Below are positions 28,373-38,408 of a stretch of 64,000 bases of DNA, piece by piece. The notes below the pieces were generated by a model. That model saw nothing but the letters and a program-made list of their open reading frames with translations. It ran no database searches and was not told where the DNA came from. The DNA comes from Pseudomonadota bacterium (GTDB lineage: Bacteria > Pseudomonadota > Gammaproteobacteria > Burkholderiales > Thiobacteraceae). Each line of letters begins with the position of its first letter. The first letter of the stretch is position 1. The stretch covers positions 1 to 64,000 of the forward strand of contig JAKANO010000010.1 of assembly GCA_021812385.1 (NCBI GenBank), given 5' to 3'. A program made the translations under genes and the position numbers.

Positions 28373-29584
28373 ATGATCAAGACGCCTATCTATCTCGACT
28401 ACTCCGCCACCACGCCGGTCGATCCGCGCGTGGCGGAAAAAATGATTCCTTACCTGACGGAAAAATTCGGCAACCCCGCATCACGCTCGCACGCCTTCGG
28501 CTGGGACGCGGAAAAAGCCGTGGAGCAGGCGCGCGAAGAAGTCGCCGGCCTGGTCAACTGCGACCCCAAAGAAATCGTCTGGACTTCGGGCGCCACCGAA
28601 TCGGACAACCTCGCCATCAAAGGCGCGGCGCAGTTCTACAAGGGCAAAGGCAAACACCTCATCACCATGCGCACCGAACATAAAGCGGTGCTGGACACGA
28701 TGCGCGAGCTGGAGCGCCAAGGCTTCGAGGTCACCTATCTCGACCCTGAACCGAATGGCCTGTTGGACATCGAAAAATTCAAGGCCGCCATCCGCCCCGA
28801 CACCATCCTCGCCTCGGTCATGCACGTGAACAACGAAATCGGCGTAATTCAAGATATCGAATTGCTGGGCGAATTGTGCCGCGCCAAGGGCGTGCTGTTC
28901 CACGTCGATGCAGCGCAATCCACCGGCAAGGCGCCCATCGATCTGGCGCGCCTTAAAGTCGATCTCATGTCTTTCTCCGCACACAAGACCTACGGCCCGA
29001 AAGGCATCGGCGCGCTGTATGTGCGGCGCAAACCGCGCGTGCGCATCGAAGCGCAAATGCACGGCGGCGGCCACGAGCGCGGCATGCGCTCCGGCACCCT
29101 GGCCACGCACCAGATCGTCGGCATGGGCGCGGCCTTCCGCATCGCCGCCGAGGAAATGGCCACCGAGAACGAGCGCATCCGCATGTTGCGCGACAAGCTG
29201 TGGGCCGGCATCGGCACGCTGGACGAGGTGTACCTCAACGGCGACATGCTGCGGCGCGTGCCGCACAACTTGAATGCGAGCTTCAATTTCGTCGAAGGCG
29301 AATCGCTCATGATGGCGATCAAGGATCTCGCGGTGTCCAGCGGCTCGGCCTGCACCTCGGCCAGCCTGGAGCCGTCCTATGTGCTGAAAGCGCTGGGCCA
29401 CAGCGACGAACTCGCGCACAGCTCGATCCGCTTCACCATCGGCCGCTTTACCACCGAGGCGGAAATCGACTACGCCGTGCAATTGCTGCACAAACACGTC
29501 GGCAAATTACGCGAACTGTCCCCGCTCTGGGACATGCACTGCGCCGGCATCGATCTAAACACCGTGCAATGGGCAGCCCACTAA
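28373..29584 (+). CDS. iscS: Cysteine desulfurase, IscS type
   Basis: [53 protein letters not shown]. Confidence 0.95.
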   Translation: MIKTPIYLDYSATTPVDPRVAEKMIPYLTEKFGNPASRSHAFGWDAEKAVEQAREEVAGLVNCDPKEIVWTSGATESDNLAIKGAAQFYKGKGKHLITMRTEHKAVLDTMRELERQGFEVTYLDPEPNGLLDIEKFKAAIRPDTILASVMHVNNEIGVIQDIELLGELCRAKGVLFHVDAAQSTGKAPIDLARLKVDLMSFSAHKTYGPKGIGALYVRRKPRVRIEAQMHGGGHERGMRSGTLATHQIVGMGAAFRIAAEEMATENERIRMLRDKLWAGIGTLDEVYLNGDMLRRVPHNLNASFNFVEGESLMMAIKDLAVSSGSACTSASLEPSYVLKALGHSDELAHSSIRFTIGRFTTEAEIDYAVQLLHKHVGKLRELSPLWDMHCAGIDLNTVQWAAH

Positions 29585-29594
29585 GGAGATTGCA

Positions 29595-30014
29595 ATGTCT
29601 TACAGCGACAAAGTACTGGATCACTACGAGAACCCGCGCAACGTCGGCGGCTTTCAAGCCGACGACACATCGGTCGGCACCGGCATGGTCGGCGCGCCGG
29701 CCTGCGGCGACGTGATGAAGTTGCAGATCAAAGTAAACGACGACGGCATCATCGAAGAAGCGAAGTTCAAGACCTACGGTTGCGGCTCCGCCATCGCTTC
29801 CAGTTCGCTGGTGACCGAGTGGGTCAAAGGCAAGACGCTGGCGCAAGCGCTGGAAATTAAAAATACCGACATCGCCGAAGAGCTGGCGCTGCCGCCGGTC
29901 AAGATTCACTGCTCGATTCTGGCCGAGGACGCCATCAAGGCCGCCGTGGCGGACTATCGCAACAAACACGAAGTCGCCGAGAGCTATTCCGCCTGCGACC
30001 CTAACGCAGCCTAA
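29595..30014 (+). CDS. iscU: Fe-S scaffold IscU (single domain)
   Basis: MSYSDKVLDHYENPRNVG, APACGDVMKLQI, KTYGCGSAIASSS, KIHCSILAEDA. Confidence 0.96.
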   Translation: MSYSDKVLDHYENPRNVGGFQADDTSVGTGMVGAPACGDVMKLQIKVNDDGIIEEAKFKTYGCGSAIASSSLVTEWVKGKTLAQALEIKNTDIAEELALPPVKIHCSILAEDAIKAAVADYRNKHEVAESYSACDPNAA

Positions 30015-30045
30015 CTAAGCACCCTACTCACAGGAGATTCGACTC

Positions 30046-30423
30046 ATGGAAACCGCAACCCTAAGTCCCGAAGCCGCAAGCCCAGCCGCCATGCCCAGCC
30101 CGGTCATCTTCACCGACGCCGCCGCGAGCAAGGTCAAGGAAATGATCGCCGACGAAGGCAATGCCGCGCTCAAGCTGCGCGTGTATGTTTCCGGCGGCGG
30201 CTGTTCCGGCTTTCAATACGGCTTCGCCTTCGACGAGAACAGCGCCGAGGACGACACCGTGGTGGAAAAAGGCGGCGTAGCGCTGCTGATCGACCCGATG
30301 AGCTTTCAATACCTGATGGGCGCCGAGATCGACTACCAGGAAAACCTGGACGGCGCGCGTTTCGTGATCAAGAACCCGAACGCCACGTCGAGCTGCGGCT
30401 GCGGCAGCTCGTTCTCGGTTTAA
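30046..30423 (+). CDS. A-type Fe-S carrier, copy 1
   Basis: [18 protein letters not shown] ... [11 protein letters not shown]. Confidence 0.94.
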   Translation: METATLSPEAASPAAMPSPVIFTDAAASKVKEMIADEGNAALKLRVYVSGGGCSGFQYGFAFDENSAEDDTVVEKGGVALLIDPMSFQYLMGAEIDYQENLDGARFVIKNPNATSSCGCGSSFSV

Positions 30424-30433
30424 GGAGCAGGCC

Positions 30434-30757
30434 ATGGCGATCACCCTTTCGCAAGCCGCCGCCGAGCGCGTACAAAAATTTCTCGCGCAACGCGGCAAGG
30501 GCATCGGCCTGCGCTTGGGCGTACGCACCAGCGGCTGCTCCGGCATGGCCTACACGCTGGAGTTCGTGGACGAGGCAATGCCCGAGGATCACACTTTCGA
30601 ATCGCACGGGGTGCAAGTATTGATCGACCCCAAGAGCCTGACCTTCCTCGACGGCACCGAACTGGATTTCGCGCGCGAGGGCTTGAACGAAGGCTTTAAG
30701 TTTAACAACCCCAACGTGAAGAATAGCTGCGGCTGCGGCGAGAGCTTCAACGTCTGA
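30434..30757 (+). CDS. iscA: A-type Fe-S carrier, copy 2 (IscA)
   Basis: [16 protein letters not shown] ... [11 protein letters not shown]. Confidence 0.94.
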   Translation: MAITLSQAAAERVQKFLAQRGKGIGLRLGVRTSGCSGMAYTLEFVDEAMPEDHTFESHGVQVLIDPKSLTFLDGTELDFAREGLNEGFKFNNPNVKNSCGCGESFNV

Positions 30758-30767
30758 CGACGGAGGC

Positions 30768-30908
30768 ATGAGAATGAAACTGCACGCGCATAAAACATCT
30801 CCACTGGCCCAACTCGCGATGACCGAATGCAAATTGTATCTGCCGCTGCTTGGGTGCCTGGGCATCGTGTCCGGCGCATTGTACCTAGTAAGCGGCTTGC
30901 GCATTTAA
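30768..30908 (+). CDS. Small single-TM protein (46 aa) in the isc-like operon
   Basis: MRMKLHAHKTSPLAQLAMTECKLYLPLLGCLGIVSGALYLVSGLRI; GGAGG RBS at start, fills the iscA-hscA gap; below ORF-track cutoff. Confidence 0.55.
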   Translation: MRMKLHAHKTSPLAQLAMTECKLYLPLLGCLGIVSGALYLVSGLRI

Positions 30909-30926
30909 AGCTAGAGAAAGCACATC

Positions 30927-32795
30927 ATGGCACTCCTCCAAATTGCAGAACCCGGTTTATGCGCCGACCCGCACCAGCACCGGCTGGCCATTGGCATCGA
31001 TCTTGGCACCACAAATTCCCTGGTGGCCACGGTACGCAGCGGCACGGCCGATGTGCTGGAAGACGAAAGCGGCCACGCCCTGCTGCCCTCCGTGGTGCGC
31101 TATGTGTCCGACAGCGAACTGGAAGTGGGCCACGCGGCGCAAGCGCGGCAAAGCGAAGATCCCCATAACACCATCGTCTCGGTGAAACGCTTCATGGGAC
31201 GCGGCCTGAAGGATGTGCCGGATGCCGCCACATCGCCCTACTGCTTCGTTGACGCACCGGGCATGGTGCGCCTGGAAACGCGCGCCGGCGTGAAAAGCCC
31301 GGTTGAAGTCTCGGCGGAAATTCTCAAGACCCTGCGCAGCCGCGCCGAAGCCGCGCTCGGCGGCGAACTCACCGGCGCGGTGATTACCGTGCCGGCCTAC
31401 TTCGATGACGCGCAGCGCCAAGCCACCAAGGACGCCGCGCGTCTGGCCGGCATCAATGTGCTGCGCTTGCTGAATGAACCGACTGCCGCAGCGGTGGCCT
31501 ACGGCCTGGATAACGCATCGCAAGGCGTGTTCTGCATCTACGATTTGGGCGGCGGCACGTTCGATATTTCTATCCTGCGCCTCAAGCAAGGCATCTTCGA
31601 AGTCGTCGCCACCAATGGCGACTCTGCCTTGGGCGGCGACGATTTCGACCAAGATATCTACCGCTGGATCGTCGAGCAAGCCGGTGTTAGCCAAGTGACC
31701 GCCGGCGACGCACGCCTGTTGCTGACCCTGGCGCGCAAGGCCAAGGAAACCCTCACCGACCAAGAAGAAGCGCGCATCAGCGCCACGCTTTCATCCGGCC
31801 AGACGATCGACTTGACCTTGAGCGCCGAAAACTTTTTTATGCTCACCGCCGACTTGATCATGAAGACCTTGGGTCCAACCAGAAAAGCCTTGCGCGATGC
31901 CGGTCTTGGCATTGAAGACATCGAGGGCGTGGTGTTGGTGGGCGGCTCCACCCGCATGCGTCATGTGCGGCGCGCCGTGGCGGAATATTTCCATCGCGAA
32001 CCCTTGACCAACCTCGACCCGGACAAGGTGGTGGCGCTCGGCGCCGCCATGCAAGCCAATATGCTGGTGGGCAATCACAAGACCGACGACTGGCTGTTGC
32101 TGGATGTGATCCCGCTGTCGCTGGGCCTCGAAACCATGGGCGGCCTGGCGGAAAAAGTCATTCCGCGCAATGCCACGATTCCGGTGGCGCGCGGCCAAGA
32201 GTTCACCACTTTCAAAGACGGCCAGACCGCGATCAGCATCCACATCGTGCAGGGCGAACGCGAGTTGATCAGCGATTGCCGCTCGCTGGCGCGCTTCGAA
32301 CTGCGCGGCATTCCGCCCATGGTGGCGGGCGCGGCGCGCATTCGCGTCACCTTCCAAGTGGACGCCGACGGCTTGCTGTCGGTCTCCGCCTTGGAACAAA
32401 CCAGCGGCGTGCAGGCCACCATCGAAGTCAAACCTTCCTACGGCCTGAGCGACGACGAAATTGCACGCATGCTGCAAGAATCCTACACCCATGCGCAAGG
32501 TGACATGGACGCGCGCAACTTGCGCGAGCAGCGCGTGGATGGCCTGCGCTTGATCGAGGCCACGCAAACCGCGCTGGATCAGGACGGCGCGCAGCTGCTG
32601 GACGATGCCGAACGCGCCAAAATCGAACGCGCCATGGAAACCCTGCGCGTACTGCTCAACGACACCAACCATACCGCCATCAAACGCGCCGCCGAATCCT
32701 TGAACCGCGTCACCGCGCCGTTCGCCGCCAAGCGCATGGACGCCAGCGTTAAGCGCGCGCTGACCGGCCAACGGCTGGATGCGATCGAGGCGTAA
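30927..32795 (+). CDS. hscA: Fe-S chaperone HscA (Hsp70 family)
   Basis: [47 protein letters not shown]. Confidence 0.95.
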   Translation: MALLQIAEPGLCADPHQHRLAIGIDLGTTNSLVATVRSGTADVLEDESGHALLPSVVRYVSDSELEVGHAAQARQSEDPHNTIVSVKRFMGRGLKDVPDAATSPYCFVDAPGMVRLETRAGVKSPVEVSAEILKTLRSRAEAALGGELTGAVITVPAYFDDAQRQATKDAARLAGINVLRLLNEPTAAAVAYGLDNASQGVFCIYDLGGGTFDISILRLKQGIFEVVATNGDSALGGDDFDQDIYRWIVEQAGVSQVTAGDARLLLTLARKAKETLTDQEEARISATLSSGQTIDLTLSAENFFMLTADLIMKTLGPTRKALRDAGLGIEDIEGVVLVGGSTRMRHVRRAVAEYFHREPLTNLDPDKVVALGAAMQANMLVGNHKTDDWLLLDVIPLSLGLETMGGLAEKVIPRNATIPVARGQEFTTFKDGQTAISIHIVQGERELISDCRSLARFELRGIPPMVAGAARIRVTFQVDADGLLSVSALEQTSGVQATIEVKPSYGLSDDEIARMLQESYTHAQGDMDARNLREQRVDGLRLIEATQTALDQDGAQLLDDAERAKIERAMETLRVLLNDTNHTAIKRAAESLNRVTAPFAAKRMDASVKRALTGQRLDAIEA

Positions 32796-32830
32796 CGTCG
32801 CTTAGGGGGTCAAGAAATGCAAAACATTTT

Positions 32831-33092
32831 CACCGCAGAGGACGCAAAGGTGCGCGAAGATATGCGTAAAACAGGACTGACTGATAAGGTCATACAGTTC
32901 ATACGTACTCGGCTATCCACACCCTCCCCCTTGATGGGGGAGGGCCGGGGAGAGGGTGAAAATATGGTTTGCTCACCCCTCTCCCCAACCCTCTCCCACA
33001 AGGGGAGAGGGAGCATGTGCGTAGAATCAAGCTACGCACTAGTTAGCGCCCTACTTAGTTTCCTTTGCGAACCTTCGCGTCCTTCGCGGTTA
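32831..33092. repeat. Inverted-repeat element, copy C, with a second repeat between its arms
   Basis: Left arm CACCGCAGAGGACGCAAAGG, right arm CCTTCGCGTCCTTCGCGGTTAA. Confidence 0.75.
32921..33014. repeat. CCCTCTCCC/GGGAGAGGG palindromic repeat nested in copy C
   Basis: ACCCTCCCCCTTGATGGGGGAGGG ... CACCCCTCTCCCCAACCCTCTCCCACAAGGGGAGAGGGAG. Confidence 0.75.
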
Positions 33093-33121
33093 ATCGCTTT
33101 TTTTGCCTAGGATCAAACGCC

Positions 33122-33460
33122 ATGCCGCAAATCATCATCCTGCCGCATGAAAGCTTGTGCCCGGACGGCGCCGCGCTGGACGTGGCGAGCGGCACTAGCA
33201 TCTGCGATATCCTGCTCGCCGGCGGCATCGAACTCGACCATGCCTGCGAACAATCCTGCGCCTGCACCACTTGCCACGTCATCGTGCGCGAAGGCTTCGA
33301 TTCCTTGAGCCCCAGCACCGAAATCGAAGACGATCTGCTGGACAAAGCCTGGGGCCTGGAACCGGAATCGCGCCTCGCCTGCCAAGCCATGGTCGACGGC
33401 GCCGACCTGGTGATCGAGATACCGAAGTACTCGATCAACATGGTCAAGGAAGGGCATTGA
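33122..33460 (+). CDS. fdx: [2Fe-2S] ferredoxin, Isc type
   Basis: HACEQSCACTTCHVIVREG ... LACQAMV. Confidence 0.95.
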   Translation: MPQIIILPHESLCPDGAALDVASGTSICDILLAGGIELDHACEQSCACTTCHVIVREGFDSLSPSTEIEDDLLDKAWGLEPESRLACQAMVDGADLVIEIPKYSINMVKEGH

Positions 33461-33473
33461 GGCAATAAATTCT

Positions 33474-33598
33474 GAACCGCAGAGGCGCGGAGGCGCTGAG
33501 GAAAACCATTACTTTTTTTACCAAGCCGCCACAGGCTATTAGCTACGCTGGATTCCCGACTCGATAAATCTCTGCGCCCTCAGCGTCTCTGCGGTTCA
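33474..33598. repeat. Inverted-repeat element, copy D
   Basis: GAACCGCAGAGGCGCGGAGGCGCTGAGG ... CCTCAGCGTCTCTGCGGTTC. Confidence 0.8.
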
Positions 33599-33624
33599 AC
33601 TGTTTTTCTAGGAAGGAGCACACC

Positions 33625-34737
33625 ATGCGCATCGGCATCCCGAAAGAAATCAAAGACCACGAATACCGCGTCGGCGTCACTCCCGCCGGCGTGAGCGCGC
33701 TCAAGGCGCATGGACATGAAGTGTTGGTTGAAACCTCTGCCGGTGCGCGCATCGGCTTTGGCGACACGCTGTACGAAGCGGCCGGTGCAATGATTGCTGG
33801 GCGCAACGAAATCTACGCTTGCGACATGATCGTCAAGGTCAAGGAGCCGCAACCTGCGGAAGTTGCCTTGTTGCGCGAAGGGCAACTCCTGTTTTGTTAT
33901 CTGCATCTCGCGCCCGAGCCGGAACTGACGAGCGGTTTGCTGGAAAGAAAAGTCATCGGCATCGCCTACGAGACCGTCACCGACGCGCAGGGCAATCTGC
34001 CTTTGCTGATTCCCATGTCGGAAGTGGCGGGACGCATCGCGGTGCAGGCCGGGGCGACGGCCTTGCAGATCGCCAACGGCGGCAGCGGCGTGCTGCTCGG
34101 CGGCGTGCCGGGGGTTGCGCCGGGCAAGGTGGTGATACTCGGCGGCGGGGCTTCCGGCATCAATGCGGCGAAGATGGCGCTCGGCCTAGGCGCGGATGTC
34201 AGCGTGCTCGACATCAACTTGGCGCGCCTGCGCTACCTGGACGACGTATTCGGCATGCGTTTGAAAACGCGCTTCTCCGAACCCGCCGCCATCGCCGAGC
34301 TCACACGCGAAGCGGATCTTCTGATCGGCGCAGTGCTCATCCCCGGCAAGCGCGCGCCGCAGCTAATAACCCGCGCCATGATCAAGAGCATGAAACCCGG
34401 CTCGGCCTTCGTCGATATCGCCATCGACCAGGGCGGCTGCGCCGAGACCTCGCGTCCCACCACGCATTCCGAACCTACTTATATCGAACATGACGTCGTG
34501 CATTACTGCGTCACCAATATGCCGGGCGCCACCGCGCGCACTTCCACGCTGGCGCTGACGCAAGCCACGCTGCCGCTGGCATTGCAACTCGCCGACAAGG
34601 GCTACGCCCGCGCGCTGCTGGATAATCCCGGACTGCAAAATGGCCTGAACGTGTATCGCGGACAGGTCACGCATCCGGCCGTCGCCGCCGACCTGGGCTA
34701 CGCGCTGGAGCCGGTGCAGACGGCGTTGGCGGCTTGA
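33625..34737 (+). CDS. ald: Alanine dehydrogenase
   Basis: MRIGIPKEIKDHEYRVGVTPAGV, GGGASGINAAKMALGLGADV, MPGATARTSTLALTQATLP. Confidence 0.95.
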   Translation: MRIGIPKEIKDHEYRVGVTPAGVSALKAHGHEVLVETSAGARIGFGDTLYEAAGAMIAGRNEIYACDMIVKVKEPQPAEVALLREGQLLFCYLHLAPEPELTSGLLERKVIGIAYETVTDAQGNLPLLIPMSEVAGRIAVQAGATALQIANGGSGVLLGGVPGVAPGKVVILGGGASGINAAKMALGLGADVSVLDINLARLRYLDDVFGMRLKTRFSEPAAIAELTREADLLIGAVLIPGKRAPQLITRAMIKSMKPGSAFVDIAIDQGGCAETSRPTTHSEPTYIEHDVVHYCVTNMPGATARTSTLALTQATLPLALQLADKGYARALLDNPGLQNGLNVYRGQVTHPAVAADLGYALEPVQTALAA

Positions 34738-34761
34738 TAAAGCCCTAGTTAAAAGCTGTTG

Positions 34762-34885
34762 CACCACGGAGTACACGGAGTTAAAGACAAAATCTGGCGA
34801 CGGTTCTTGCGTAACCCAATTGGTGCGCGTGCTTGTATTGCCATGCATTTGATTTCCTCCGTGTACTCTGTGTACTCCGTGGTGA
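34762..34885. repeat. Inverted-repeat element, copy E (variant)
   Basis: CACCACGGAGTACACGGAG ... CTCCGTGTACTCTGTGTACTCCGTGGTG. Confidence 0.75.
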
Positions 34886-34918
34886 ATGTTTTTTCATGAT
34901 CGCCACCCCAAGCGCCTC

Positions 34919-34934
34919 TGTCGCAATCCCTACA
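34919..34934. promoter_or_regulatory. NifA UAS candidate upstream of nifV
   Basis: TGTCGCAATCCCTACA, ~85-100 bp upstream of the -24 element. Confidence 0.7.
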
Positions 34935-35017
34935 ATCCCCGACAAATGTCGCTAACACCCCCGCTCGCCTTTTCCACAATAACAAGCAAACCACTGTTTT
35001 TGTAGCGAATTAAGACC

Positions 35018-35032
35018 TGGCACGCCCCTTGC
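35018..35032 (+). promoter_or_regulatory. Sigma54 promoter upstream of nifV
   Basis: TGGCAC-GCCCC-TTGC, exact consensus match. Confidence 0.87.
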
Positions 35033-35069
35033 TGAATGCTTAAGCAAAAGCGATTCATTTGGAGCGAAC

Positions 35070-36212
35070 ATGGCCATAAATTCTGTAATCGTCAACGACA
35101 CGACACTGCGCGATGGCGAGCAAACCGCAGGCGTGGCCTTCACCACAGAAGAGCGCATTGCCATCGCCAGTGCGCTGGCCGCGGCCGGCGTACCGGAAAT
35201 GGAAGTCGGCATTCCGGTCATGGGGCCGGAAGAACATGAAAGCATTCTGGCCATCGCACAACTCGGGCTGCCCTCCCGCCTCATGGCGTGGGGCCGCATG
35301 TGCGATGCCGATCTCAAGGCCGTCGCAAGCTGCGGCGTGAATATCGTCAACCTATCCATCCCCGTTTCCGACATTCAAATCCGGCATAAGCTGGGGCAGG
35401 ATCGGGAGTGGGTTTTGAAAACCATCACGCATTTTGTCTGCATGGGGCTGGATCTGGGCATGGATGTGTGCGTCGGCGGCGAGGACGCTTCGCGCGCCGA
35501 TGTGGAATTTCTGCTGAGCGTGGTCGATGCCGCCCAAGTCGCCGGCGCACGGCGCTTTCGCTTTGCCGACACGCTCGGACTGCTCGATCCCTTCACGACT
35601 TACAAGCGCATCGCGCAATTGCGCGAGGCCAGCGATCTCGAACTGGAAATGCATGCCCACAACGATCTGGGGCTGGCGACGGCCAATACATTGGCAGCGG
35701 TACTGGCTGGGGCAACGCACATCAACACCACGGTGAACGGCTTGGGCGAGCGCGCCGGCAACGCCGCGCTGGAAGAGTCCGTCACCGCTTTGCATCACCT
35801 GTACAACTTCGAGACGCACATCGACACGCGCCATTTTCCGGATATCTCGCGCCTGGTTTCCATTGCTTCGGGGCGCCCGATTCCGGCCAATAAAAGCATC
35901 GTGGGCGAGGCCGTATTCAGCCACGAGTCCGGCATCCATGTGGATGGCCTGATCAAGAATCCCCTCAACTATCAGGGCGTGAATCCGGAGACCGTCGGGC
36001 GCAGCCACAAGCTGGTGCTGGGCAAGCACTCCGGCTCCAGCGCGGTGATGGAAGCCTATGCCGGCATCGGCATCGTGCTTACGGAATTCGAAGCCAAGGC
36101 CATGCTCGCGCGCATTCGCGAACATGCCGTCGCCAACAAGCAGGCCCCGAGCGCCACAGACCTGGAACGCTTCTATCTGGAAGCGCTGCCACGCGCGCTG
36201 GCCCACTCTTGA
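35070..36212 (+). CDS. nifV: Homocitrate synthase
   Basis: [53 protein letters not shown]. Confidence 0.95.
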   Translation: MAINSVIVNDTTLRDGEQTAGVAFTTEERIAIASALAAAGVPEMEVGIPVMGPEEHESILAIAQLGLPSRLMAWGRMCDADLKAVASCGVNIVNLSIPVSDIQIRHKLGQDREWVLKTITHFVCMGLDLGMDVCVGGEDASRADVEFLLSVVDAAQVAGARRFRFADTLGLLDPFTTYKRIAQLREASDLELEMHAHNDLGLATANTLAAVLAGATHINTTVNGLGERAGNAALEESVTALHHLYNFETHIDTRHFPDISRLVSIASGRPIPANKSIVGEAVFSHESGIHVDGLIKNPLNYQGVNPETVGRSHKLVLGKHSGSSAVMEAYAGIGIVLTEFEAKAMLARIREHAVANKQAPSATDLERFYLEALPRALAHS

Positions 36213-36228
36213 TCGGGAGAATGCAAAC

Positions 36229-37029
36229 ATGACCGTAATGCTGGACGAAAAAACCCTGACCGCCGTGGATGCTGAACCGCGTCCCGGAATATTCGCTCTG
36301 CTGCGCGAAGATGTGTCCTGCGTATTTCAGCGCGACCCGGCGGCGCGCACCACTTGGGAGGTCATCACCACCTATCCCGGCATCCATGCCTTGCTTTGGC
36401 ATCGCATCAGTTACCTTCTGTGGAACCGGAACTGGCGCTATGCGGCGCGCTTCCTGAGTTTCTTCGCGCGCATGTTCACCCAGATCGACATTCATCCCGG
36501 CGCCACCATCGGCCGCCGCTTCTTCATCGACCACGGTTGCGGCGTCGTCATCGGCGAGACCGCCGAGGTCGGCAACGATGTCACGCTGTACCACGGCGTG
36601 ACCTTGGGCGGCGTGTCCTGGAATCCGGGCAAGCGCCACCCCACCTTGTGCGACGGCGTGGTGGTGGGCGCCGGCGCCAAGATACTCGGCCCGATCACCG
36701 TCGGCCGCGCTGCGCGCGTCGGCGCGAATTCGGTGGTGATCCAGGATGTGCCGGACAGCATGACGGTGGTCGGCATTCCAGGCCGCATCGTCTTGCCCGA
36801 GAACCTGCGGCGCATTACGCAGCAAGGCATCGACCTCGACCATCATCTGATGCCGGACCCCGTAGGCAAGGCCATTTCATGCCTGCTGGAGCGTATCGCG
36901 CACCTGGAAAAACATCTGGGCGTTTGCGCCGAAGCGCAAGAAATACCCGCCGCCAGCGACTGCATCACCTGTTCTGAAACCTGCGATCCGGCGCACGTCT
37001 CCGTGAACCTGAAGCGGACTACCCACTGA
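36229..37029 (+). CDS. cysE: Serine O-acetyltransferase (nif-linked CysE)
   Basis: Left-handed beta-helix hexapeptides; [29 protein letters not shown]. Confidence 0.95.
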   Translation: MTVMLDEKTLTAVDAEPRPGIFALLREDVSCVFQRDPAARTTWEVITTYPGIHALLWHRISYLLWNRNWRYAARFLSFFARMFTQIDIHPGATIGRRFFIDHGCGVVIGETAEVGNDVTLYHGVTLGGVSWNPGKRHPTLCDGVVVGAGAKILGPITVGRAARVGANSVVIQDVPDSMTVVGIPGRIVLPENLRRITQQGIDLDHHLMPDPVGKAISCLLERIAHLEKHLGVCAEAQEIPAASDCITCSETCDPAHVSVNLKRTTH

Positions 37030-37053
37030 ACTAAAACCAGTATTGGAAAAATC

Positions 37054-37386
37054 ATGAGCGCCTTACTCAAACATATGACCACTTTCTCGGCAGCGGAAGA
37101 GTTCCTGGATTATTTTCAGGTGGACTACGAACAATCCGTCGTCCACGTGAACCGTTTGCATATCTTGAAACGCTTTCACCAATACTTTCGCACCACGCCC
37201 GGCACGGCAGCGATGGACGATGAAACGCTGCGCGGGGTATGCAAGGAACTGCTGAGCAAAGCCTACAACGACTTCGTGAAATCCACGCCGGCGCAGGAAA
37301 AAGTGTTCAAGGTGTTTCAGGACACGGACGGCAAGCAGCACGTCACGCTCGACAGCTTGCGCACCTCGCTGCCATCGCACGGCTAA
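37054..37386 (+). CDS. nifW: Nitrogenase-stabilising protein NifW
   Basis: [34 protein letters not shown]. Confidence 0.93.
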   Translation: MSALLKHMTTFSAAEEFLDYFQVDYEQSVVHVNRLHILKRFHQYFRTTPGTAAMDDETLRGVCKELLSKAYNDFVKSTPAQEKVFKVFQDTDGKQHVTLDSLRTSLPSHG

Positions 37387-37399
37387 GGAGTCGCTCATC

Positions 37400-38245
37400 A
37401 TGCACATCGTCGTTTGCATCAAGCAAGTTCCGGACAGCGCGCAGATTCGCGTGCATCCCGTGACCAACACCATCATGCGCCAAGGCGTGCCGGCCATCGT
37501 CAATCCCTATGACTTGTTCTCCCTGGAAGAAGCGCTGCGCTTGAAGGATAAATTCGGCGGCCGCGTCACCGTGCTGTGCATGGGCCCGCCGCAGGCCGAA
37601 GCCGCGCTGCGCAAGGCCATCTCGTTCGGCGCCGACGACGCCATCCTGGTGACGGATCGCGCCTTCGCCGGCTCCGACACCCTGGCCACGAGTTTCGCCC
37701 TGGCCTCGGCCATCAAGAAAATTCAAGAGGACATGCCGGTGGACATCGTGTTCGCCGGCAAACAAACCATCGACGGCGATACCGCGCAAGTCGGCCCCGG
37801 CATCGCCAAGCGCATGGATCTGCAACTGCTGACCTATGTCTCCAAGATCGTCGATCTGGATTTGGACAAGCGCGAAATTACCTTGCACCGCCGCGCCGAA
37901 GGCGGCGTGCAAGTGCTGCGCACCAAACTGCCTTGCCTCATCACCATGCTCGAAGGCACCAATGAAATGCGCTTCGCCACCATGCCCAATATGTTTCGCG
38001 CCGCGCGTTATCCGCTCAAGCAATGGGACAAAGACGCCGCCGGCATCGAAGACGTGAGCAAGATCGGACTCAAAGGCTCGCCCACCATCGTCAGCAAAGT
38101 GTTCGCGCCGCAGGCCAAAACGGTGCGCGCCGAAATCATCGACTGCGAGAGCAAGCATCCCAAGGATCTTTCCGTCACGCTGCTGACGAAGATGTTTACC
38201 AAGTTTCCGAACCTGGCCGAGGAAATCGGCAAAGGCGCTGGATAG
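37400..38245 (+). CDS. fixA: Electron transfer flavoprotein beta subunit
   Basis: MHIVVCIKQVPDSAQIRVHP; NPYDLFSLEEALRL; order fixA-fixB-fixC-fixX. Confidence 0.95.
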   Translation: MHIVVCIKQVPDSAQIRVHPVTNTIMRQGVPAIVNPYDLFSLEEALRLKDKFGGRVTVLCMGPPQAEAALRKAISFGADDAILVTDRAFAGSDTLATSFALASAIKKIQEDMPVDIVFAGKQTIDGDTAQVGPGIAKRMDLQLLTYVSKIVDLDLDKREITLHRRAEGGVQVLRTKLPCLITMLEGTNEMRFATMPNMFRAARYPLKQWDKDAAGIEDVSKIGLKGSPTIVSKVFAPQAKTVRAEIIDCESKHPKDLSVTLLTKMFTKFPNLAEEIGKGAG

Positions 38246-38259
38246 GAAACTCAAATGCT

Positions 38260-38381
38260 AACCGCAGAGGCGCAGAGGCGCTGAGAAAAGCAATGACTAT
38301 GTGCTCCATCCAAATTTGTATTGGTATCGATGCAGTAGAAAGATCAAGAATTTCTCCGCGTCTCCGCGCCTCTGCGGTGAA
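38260..38381. repeat. Inverted-repeat element, copy F, between fixA and fixB
   Basis: ACCGCAGAGGCGCAGAGGCGCTGAGA ... TCTCCGCGTCTCCGCGCCTCTGCGGT. Confidence 0.82.
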
Positions 38382-38408
38382 GGATTTTCTAAGCAAAGGA
38401 AACGCAAT

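Noticed and set aside
28481-29497. Long minus-strand ORF (338 aa) opposite iscS
   Set aside because: Shadow ORF of a high-GC coding sequence; no recognisable domain, while the plus strand encodes a full-length IscS.
35352-36230. Minus-strand ORFs opposite nifV and cysE
   Set aside because: Shadow ORFs; plus-strand genes have full-length family matches and regulatory signals.
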